Under the pieces are notes generated by a model. It worked only from the letters and a program-made list of their open reading frames with translations, did not search any database and was not told where the DNA came from. A program made the translations under genes and the position numbers. A stretch of DNA of 64,000 nucleotides. It comes from Janthinobacterium sp. PC23-8 (lineage in GTDB: Bacteria; Pseudomonadota; Gammaproteobacteria; Burkholderiales; Burkholderiaceae_D). Each line of letters starts with the position of its first letter. Position 1 is the stretch's first letter. The stretch covers positions 426,839 to 490,838 of the forward strand of contig NZ_NJGY01000002.1 in the NCBI RefSeq assembly GCF_002250505.1, in the 5' to 3' direction. Below are positions 58,841 to 64,000 of this stretch, piece after piece.

Positions 58841-60031
58841 TCAGGCCTGCTGGCGCCATTGTTTGTCGTCCAGCGCCGCGTCCAGGCGCGCCTGCGGCCA
58901 CTGTTCGTCCAGCGCCTGCAACAGGATCTGCTGCTGGGTGGCGGGCGCCATGCCGCCGACCGGCGGGTCGCGGTCGAGGTTGCAGGGAAAGGCATAGCCT
59001 TCGGCGCAGGCGGCGATCGCATGGACTGCGTCCTCGCGCGCCTGGCCTTGCTCTCGCAGCGCCAGCAGCGCCGGGTACAGGGCCTGGCTCATGGCCTTGC
59101 GGTCCAGCGTTTCCATGGCGCGGCCGAACGGCGACGACACCTGCAGCAGATTGGCCATGCGGCGGATATCGTTTGAGCGGTTGTGGCCGGCCGCATGGAA
59201 CAGCGCCGGGTTGAAGAACACGGCATCGCCCTTTTCAAGCGGCAACTGCACCTTGTGCTGATCGAAATAGTCGCGGAAAGCGCTCTGGTGGTACGCCAGG
59301 TAGCCGGCTCGGTACAGCTGCGAATACGGCAGGTACAGGGTCGGACCCGATTCCAGAGGCATGTCGCAATGGGCGACGGCGCCCTGCAGGGTCAAGGCGG
59401 CCGACATCTGCTGCACATGCGCCGGATAGGCCGTGCTGCTCGCTTCGCTCTGGAAACCGAGGTGATAGTCGCAGTGGGCCGATTGCGCAGCCCCGCCCGG
59501 ATTGACCACATTGACCTGCGCCGTCATCTGGTAGCCCGGCCCCAGCCAGGCCTGGCTGATCCAGGCCAGCACGGGGTTGCCGTAATAGCGGGCAAAGGCC
59601 ACCGGGTCGCGCAGGCAGAGTTTTTGCTGGGCGTTCCAGATGCGGTCATTGGCGCCCGGTTTGGCAAAATGGTCGCCACTGGCGCTGCCGCTGGCATGCT
59701 GTTCGGCGATCAGCTCGCGAAACACGGCGCTCACTTGCTCCAGGTTGGCCAGGTCCGCCACGGCGCGCCTGAGCACGATCACGCCGGGGCCACTCAACAA
59801 TGCCCTGCCCCATTCGGCCTGCAGGGCTTGCAGCGCGGCGGGCTCCGCGCCAAGGCCGCGCACGCTATCGCCGTCGTAGACAGGGACCTTGGACCGCACT
59901 GCAGCTGCATGCGGGTAATCGGCGGCATCGGTCTGCCGGCTGGCGAGACGGTGGAATTCGTCAAGGTCGCAGTCCTGCCTGGACAGCCAGTATGGCTGCG
60001 ACAGCGCGCTGGCGGCAGTGTGTTCGTACAT
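58841..60031 (-). CDS. Phytanoyl-CoA-dioxygenase-family protein
   Basis: A 396-residue non-heme Fe(II)/2-oxoglutarate oxygenase of the PhyH family. The metal site is QSAHCDYHLGFQ (HxD) with a distal His in FFNPALFHAAGHNRSN. AGGAGG precedes the start, an almost perfect ribosome site. It is divergent from a LacI-family regulator 96 bases away, probably its repressor. Family members hydroxylate lipids or secondary metabolites; the substrate is not evident. Confidence 0.9.
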   Translation of the reverse strand: MYEHTAASALSQPYWLSRQDCDLDEFHRLASRQTDAADYPHAAAVRSKVPVYDGDSVRGLGAEPAALQALQAEWGRALLSGPGVIVLRRAVADLANLEQVSAVFRELIAEQHASGSASGDHFAKPGANDRIWNAQQKLCLRDPVAFARYYGNPVLAWISQAWLGPGYQMTAQVNVVNPGGAAQSAHCDYHLGFQSEASSTAYPAHVQQMSAALTLQGAVAHCDMPLESGPTLYLPYSQLYRAGYLAYHQSAFRDYFDQHKVQLPLEKGDAVFFNPALFHAAGHNRSNDIRRMANLLQVSSPFGRAMETLDRKAMSQALYPALLALREQGQAREDAVHAIAACAEGYAFPCNLDRDPPVGGMAPATQQQILLQALDEQWPQARLDAALDDKQWRQQA

Positions 60032-60127
60032 GAAGGCCTCCTGTGTTTTCGTTTTTTGAATGTACTATGAGTATAGGCAGGAAAACCCGCAATTTTGATC
60101 CGAAAACCCCTCAGGAAACCGTCAATC

Positions 60128-61168
60128 ATGGCCCACCGCTTTCCCTTGAAAGTCGTCGCGCTGCAAGCCGGCGTGAGCCTCGCCACCGTCGAGCGCGTCG
60201 TCAAGGGAGGCGCGGGCGTACACGCCTCCACCGTGCGCCGCGTGCTGCAGGCACAGGAGGAACTGGCCCGGCAGAGCGCGCAGGTGGGATTGTCTGGCAA
60301 GAAATTCATGATCGATGTGCTGATGGTGGCGCCGCAGCGCTTTACCGAGTCGGTGCGCCAGGCGCTGGAAGCGGAACTGCCCGCGCTGCACCCGGCCGTG
60401 CTGCGCGCGCGTTTTCACCTGCATGAAACGCTGGACCCGGAGCGCATCGTCGAGCTGCTTGAACGCATCCGCAAGAACGGCAGCAACGGCGTGCTGCTCA
60501 AGGCGCCTGATTTGCCGCAGGTAGCCGACGCCGTCGCAAAATTGGCCAGCGCCGGCATCCCGGTGGTGACCCTGGTGACCGACCTGCCCGGCTCACGGCG
60601 CAGCACTTACGTCGGCATGGACAACCGCGCCGCCGGCGCAACGGCAGCGTACCTGCTCGGCCAGTGGCTGAGCGGCGCAAAAAAACAGCAGGTGCTGGTG
60701 ACGCTGAGCAGCAACCGCTACCACGGCGAGGAAGAGCGGGAGCTCGGCTTTCGCCGCGCGCTGCGCGAACGTCATCGGCACTTGCGCATCGTGGAGGTGA
60801 GCGAAGGCCATGGCATCGATGGCGCCACGGGGCCGCTGGTACGCCAGGCGCTGCGGGAACACCCCGGCCTTGTCGGCGTATATTCGATAGGCGGCGGCAA
60901 TGCGGCCATCGTCGCAGCGTTCGCGCAAGCCGGCAGGCGCTGCCACGTATTTATCGGCCACGACCTCGACGCGGACAACCTGGCGCTGCTGCACGCCGGC
61001 GCCATCCATGCCGTGCTGCACCACGACCTGGGCCAGGACATGCGCCGCGCCTGCCAGGATATCCTGCGCGCGCAAGGTGCCTTGCCTCCCTTGAAGCATG
61101 CGCCATCGCTGTCGGCGATCCAGGTTGTCACGCCGTACAATTTGCCCGCACTCACTGCACGGCCTTGA
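60128..61168 (+). CDS. LacI-family transcriptional regulator
   Basis: A 346-residue regulator: helix-turn-helix at residues 5-30 (KVVALQAGVSLATVERVVKG), then a periplasmic-binding-type sensor domain (VLLKAPDLPQVADAVAKLA, STYVGMDNRAAGATAAY, GVYSIGGGNAAIVAAFAQAG). The start at 60128 follows AGGAAACC. It is divergent from the dioxygenase gene, which is the obvious target. The sensor resembles the sugar-binding LacI/RbsB fold. Confidence 0.93.
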   Translation: MAHRFPLKVVALQAGVSLATVERVVKGGAGVHASTVRRVLQAQEELARQSAQVGLSGKKFMIDVLMVAPQRFTESVRQALEAELPALHPAVLRARFHLHETLDPERIVELLERIRKNGSNGVLLKAPDLPQVADAVAKLASAGIPVVTLVTDLPGSRRSTYVGMDNRAAGATAAYLLGQWLSGAKKQQVLVTLSSNRYHGEEERELGFRRALRERHRHLRIVEVSEGHGIDGATGPLVRQALREHPGLVGVYSIGGGNAAIVAAFAQAGRRCHVFIGHDLDADNLALLHAGAIHAVLHHDLGQDMRRACQDILRAQGALPPLKHAPSLSAIQVVTPYNLPALTARP

Positions 61169-61171
61169 ACG

Positions 61172-61558
61172 CTACTGTCCCGGCGGCGGCTGCCACAGCT
61201 CGACCTTGTTGCCCTCCGGGTCGAGCACCCAGCCGAACTTGCCGTAGTCCGATTCTTCGGCCGCGCCCAGCACCTGGCAGCCCTCGGCCCGCAAGGCCTG
61301 CAGCAGGGCGTCGAGGTCGTCGACCCGGTAATTGATCATGAAGGGGGACGTGCCTGGTGCATAGGGGTTGCCCTGGGCTGGTGCAAGACTCCAGATCGTC
61401 GCGCCGTTGGCAGGCTGGCCGTCGCCGCCGAGATTGCTGAAAGCGGCGGCGCCCCAGGCCTGCACATCGATGCCGAGATGGGTTCGATACCAGGCGCCCA
61501 GGGTTTCCGGGTCGCTCGCCTGGAAAAAGATACCGCCGATGCCGGTGACTCTTTTCAT
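61172..61558 (-). CDS. VOC-family (glyoxalase-like) protein
   Basis: A 128-residue single-domain VOC protein starting MKRVTGIGGIFFQASDPETL, followed by WYRTHLGIDVQAWG, DDLDALLQALRAEGCQV and closing WVLDPEGNKVELWQPP with the terminal metal-type Glu. The start at 61558 follows AGGA. It is convergent with the LacI gene, 3 bases apart. Substrate unknown. Confidence 0.9.
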   Translation of the reverse strand: MKRVTGIGGIFFQASDPETLGAWYRTHLGIDVQAWGAAAFSNLGGDGQPANGATIWSLAPAQGNPYAPGTSPFMINYRVDDLDALLQALRAEGCQVLGAAEESDYGKFGWVLDPEGNKVELWQPPPGQ

Positions 61559-61720
61559 GGGATGTCCTGATAAAAAGTGGTTTTCCGCAGAAAGTCTATA
61601 CGAACGACATCCTTGCAAATCAATCCCCTTGCGGCAGAAATGGCTCAAACCGGCGCCAGCGCCGAAAATCCGCCGTCGCAATCAGCCAATACAGCCCCGG
61701 CCGTATTAAAATCACGCCCC

Positions 61721-62596
61721 ATGACTTCGCCCGCTGCCACCTCCCCCATCCCCGACAGCATCCTGCTGCCCTCCCTGGCCGTACTGGGAGGGCAGATTTC
61801 CGTCAACTTGGGGGCGGCGGTGGCGAAGCAGCTGTTTCCGGTGATCGGCGTCGAAGGCATCACGGCCTACCGGGTGGGGTTTTCGGCGCTGTTCCTGCTG
61901 GCCGTGTTCCGGCCCTGGCGTTTTGCACTGACGCGCAGGGATGTACTCAATTTGCTGGTCTACGGTTCCGTGCTGGGACTGATGAACTTGCTGATCTACC
62001 GCGCATTTGCGCTGATCCCGATCGGCATCGCGGTGGCCATCGAGGTAACAGGGCCGCTGGCGGTGGCGATGCTGTCGTCGCGCCGGCCACGCGACCTGCT
62101 GGCGGTCGCTTGCGCCGTGTTCGGCCTGTATCTGCTGCTGCCGCTCAAGGGCAGTCCGGGCAGCCTGAACCCGGTCGGCGTGGCCTATGCGCTGGGCGCC
62201 GCCAGCTGCTGGGCGCTGTATATCGTCTTCGGCAAGCGCGCCTCTTCCCTGCATGGTGGCCAGGCGGTGGCCTGGGGCATGACGGTGGCGGCCATGCTGA
62301 CGGTGCCCATCGGCGCGGCCTATGCGGGCACGGCCCTGCTGTCGTCGTCGCTGGCCCTGATGGGACTGGCAATCGCCATGCTGTCGAGCGCACTGCCCTA
62401 CACCCTGGAAATCTTTGCCCTGCGCCGCTTGCCGCAGGGCGTATTCGGCATGTTCAGCAGCGCCGCGCCGGCTGTCAGCGCATTGGCGGCCATGGCGGTG
62501 CTGGGCGAGCACCTGAGCCTGGTCCAGTGGCTGGCGATTGCCTGCATCGTGCTGGCGTCGGCAATGGCGGCGCTGGGGGCGCAGTCCAGGCGCTGA
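61721..62596 (+). CDS. rhtA: DMT-family exporter of the RhtA (EamA) type
   Basis: A 291-residue membrane protein with ten helices in two EamA repeats (GLMNLLIYRAFALIPIGIAV, SCWALYIVFGKRASSL, LPYTLEIFALRRLPQGVFG). The family exports amino acids such as threonine and homoserine. TAAAAT at 61707-61712 lies only 8 bases before ATG with no ribosome site, suggesting a leaderless transcript. Symbol given by family similarity. Confidence 0.85.
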   Translation: MTSPAATSPIPDSILLPSLAVLGGQISVNLGAAVAKQLFPVIGVEGITAYRVGFSALFLLAVFRPWRFALTRRDVLNLLVYGSVLGLMNLLIYRAFALIPIGIAVAIEVTGPLAVAMLSSRRPRDLLAVACAVFGLYLLLPLKGSPGSLNPVGVAYALGAASCWALYIVFGKRASSLHGGQAVAWGMTVAAMLTVPIGAAYAGTALLSSSLALMGLAIAMLSSALPYTLEIFALRRLPQGVFGMFSSAAPAVSALAAMAVLGEHLSLVQWLAIACIVLASAMAALGAQSRR

Positions 62597-62684
62597 CCGG
62601 TGCAATTGCGGAGCAAGGGCAGCCATGCACGCTACCTCTGTAAAATAGCTCATCGCCATTCACGCATCAACGCCGCTACCAGCC

Positions 62685-63101
62685 ATGATCCCTTTTTCAA
62701 TCACGTCCGCATTCGTCCGTATTGCCCTGGGCCTGGCGACGGTTTTACTTGCCAGCCAGGCAGGCGCCGCACCAGCGACCGCACCCGCCGCCCTGAAAGG
62801 CGACGCCGTCGCTGGCAAAAGGGCGTTTTACAGATGCGCCTCCTGCCATCAGGTAGGCCCGTCCGCACGCGCGGGGTTCGGCCCCAGGCTGACGGGCGTG
62901 ATTGGCCGCAAGGCGGGCACAACGCCGGACTACCGCTACTCGCCGGCCATGAAAAACGCCAATATCGTGTGGACCGAACAGAACCTGGCCAGCTTCCTGA
63001 AAGCGCCCAGCGATTTTATTCCTGGCAATAATATGCGCTTCTGGGGCATTGGCAATACCCAGCAGGTGGCCGATTTGCTGGCCTATCTGCGCACGCAATA
63101 A
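62685..63101 (+). CDS. Periplasmic class I c-type cytochrome
   Basis: A 138-residue exported protein with signal peptide ending LASQAGAAPA. Haem is bound at CASCHQVGP (CxxCH, about residue 51), with the sixth Met ligand in PGNNMRFWGI. YRYSPAMKNANIVWTEQN is typical of mitochondrial-like cytochrome c. It carries electrons in the periplasm; no partner oxidase is adjacent. Confidence 0.95.
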   Translation: MIPFSITSAFVRIALGLATVLLASQAGAAPATAPAALKGDAVAGKRAFYRCASCHQVGPSARAGFGPRLTGVIGRKAGTTPDYRYSPAMKNANIVWTEQNLASFLKAPSDFIPGNNMRFWGIGNTQQVADLLAYLRTQ

Positions 63102-63152
63102 TCGCACGCTCTCTCACGCGCGACCTGGGCCATCTGCCCAGCGGGGCCAAGT

Positions 63153-63416
63153 TCACGGCTTCGCGGGCAGCTTGCTGGCGCATACATAGATCGAGTACAC
63201 GGCCGCAATTCCCACCAGCACATAGACGGCGCGCGCGGCCGTGGTCATGTCGCCCAGCAGGCGGGCCACCACATCGATACCGAACAGCCCCACCAGGCCC
63301 CAGTTCAGCCCGCCGATCACCAGCAGCACCATCGCTATCCAGTCCAGCGTGTTCAAGCGTGCGGGCGTGCTGGCTTCGCGCGCCCCGGTTTCCGTCCCTG
63401 TTTGTATATTCGCCAT
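63153..63416 (-). CDS. DUF378 small membrane protein
   Basis: An 87-residue protein with two helices: LDWIAMVLLVIGGLNWGLVG and YVLVGIAAVYSIYVCAS. This matches the DUF378 family, whose core is LDWIA..L..iGg.NWGLVG. AGGAGG precedes the start at 63416. Function unknown; often near stress genes. A small stem (63125-63141) lies beyond its end. Confidence 0.88.
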   Translation of the reverse strand: MANIQTGTETGAREASTPARLNTLDWIAMVLLVIGGLNWGLVGLFGIDVVARLLGDMTTAARAVYVLVGIAAVYSIYVCASKLPAKP

Positions 63417-63550
63417 CGCAGCCTCCTGTAAAGTCTGAAAACCCGACCTTGCCACCGCACGACAGGCCAGGACTGGAGTGTAGACGCGGCACGCAGGATG
63501 GGCATTCAGAACATGCCGCAGGAATCAGTAGGACGAATCCTGATTTGGCA

Positions 63551-64000
63551 TCAGCAACCAGGCAGGTGCTTGTACATGACGGTGGTGGCGTCCAGCCGGC
63601 CGCCCTCGGGCGCCAGCGCGTAGCCGGGAATCACACCGGCAATCCTGTAGCCCAGCGATTCATATAACGGTTCGGCATGGTCGTGGGTGCGCGTGTCGAG
63701 CGTCAGCAACTGGCGCGGCAAGGCGCGCGCCCGCGCTTCCACCGCCAGCATCAGCTGGCGCGCAATGCCGCGTCGCCGGCACGCGGGGTGGACCAGCAGC
63801 TTGCGCACGTCGGCCCGGTGCGCCTGGTTGGCCGGCGTATCCCAGTCCAGCTGCACGGCGCCGGCAATCGCGCCATTGCGCTCGGCCACCAGCAACAGCC
63901 GCGTGCCGCGCGCAACGGCAGGCTGGACATTGTTGATCCAGAAAGCCTCGCTGTCGTCGCTACTGAAGGGCAGGATAAAGCCGATGCTGGCGCCGTCGTG
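63551..64000 (-). CDS. GNAT family N-acetyltransferase (5' end outside window)
   Basis: The frame is open to the right edge for 149 codons plus stop and starts before the window. The acetyl-CoA motif is DVRKLLVHPACRRRGIARQL and the closing part LTLDTRTHDHAEPLYESLGY is typical of GNAT B-motifs. The visible N-terminal part reads DGASIGFILPFSSDDSEAFW. TTG at 63895 is not a credible start. Acetyl acceptor unknown. Confidence 0.88.
   Translation of the reverse strand, partial: HDGASIGFILPFSSDDSEAFWINNVQPAVARGTRLLLVAERNGAIAGAVQLDWDTPANQAHRADVRKLLVHPACRRRGIARQLMLAVEARARALPRQLLTLDTRTHDHAEPLYESLGYRIAGVIPGYALAPEGGRLDATTVMYKHLPGC

Overview
The window is high-GC bacterial DNA, densely coding on both strands. 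I see no rRNA or tRNA gene, insertion sequence, prophage or CRISPR array. Gene content suggests a betaproteobacterium of the Burkholderiales, most likely Oxalobacteraceae (Janthinobacterium/Duganella/Massilia type). The evidence is a phcBSRQ-type quorum-sensing operon, a QueE with the CX14CX2C cluster motif, a nadA-nadC pair, many chemoreceptors and diguanylate cyclases, and intergenic GGGGTCAG/CTGACCCC inverted repeats. This placement comes from remembered gene families, not from a search.

Left part (1-20 kb). An RbsBAC-type sugar ABC transporter enters from the left edge. It is followed by fatty-acid and CoA metabolism: an enoyl reductase, a thiolase, an MHS-type transporter with an unusual periplasmic insertion, a FadB-like multifunctional protein and an acyl-CoA ligase. 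Between these lie a LysR regulator with a divergent DUF2798 protein and a lipoprotein of the alpha/beta-hydrolase fold that lacks its catalytic Ser and His. A stress/envelope cluster follows: selO-msrB, yciB-bolA and two tandem parvulin isomerases.

Middle part (20-45 kb). An ethanolamine ammonia-lyase pair (eutBC) sits next to debris of an AraC-type regulator. Then come a zinc metallopeptidase, a solute-binding protein coupled to nadC-nadA, and the ABC-F protein YbiT flanked by two palindromic repeat elements. A CheX-like DUF3334 protein and a chemoreceptor precede an AraC regulator, uppP, mntP, yedK and a DUF418/LD-carboxypeptidase pair. The queuosine/tRNA-editing set queE-queD-tadA follows, then an orphan NarL-type kinase, a PAS-GGDEF cyclase and a Phd/ParE toxin-antitoxin pair with a visible operator.

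Right part (45-64 kb). A duplicated module holds half-size PstS-like periplasmic proteins, a porin and a chemoreceptor. One porin copy survives only as a 3' stub whose stop codon is lost. Next are a secreted nuclease, whose stop codon lies in a 9-bp tandem repeat, and the four-gene phcBSRQ-like quorum-sensing operon. An AraC pseudogene, a diguanylate cyclase with a degenerate signature motif, a phytanoyl-CoA-dioxygenase-like enzyme with a divergent LacI regulator, an RhtA-type exporter, a cytochrome c and a GNAT enzyme cut by the right edge complete the window.

Most starts were chosen from Shine-Dalgarno sequences or signal peptides. The most interesting items are the phc-type operon, the decayed duplication of the PstS-like/porin module, the pseudo-hydrolase lipoprotein and the stop-codon-bearing 9-bp repeat.
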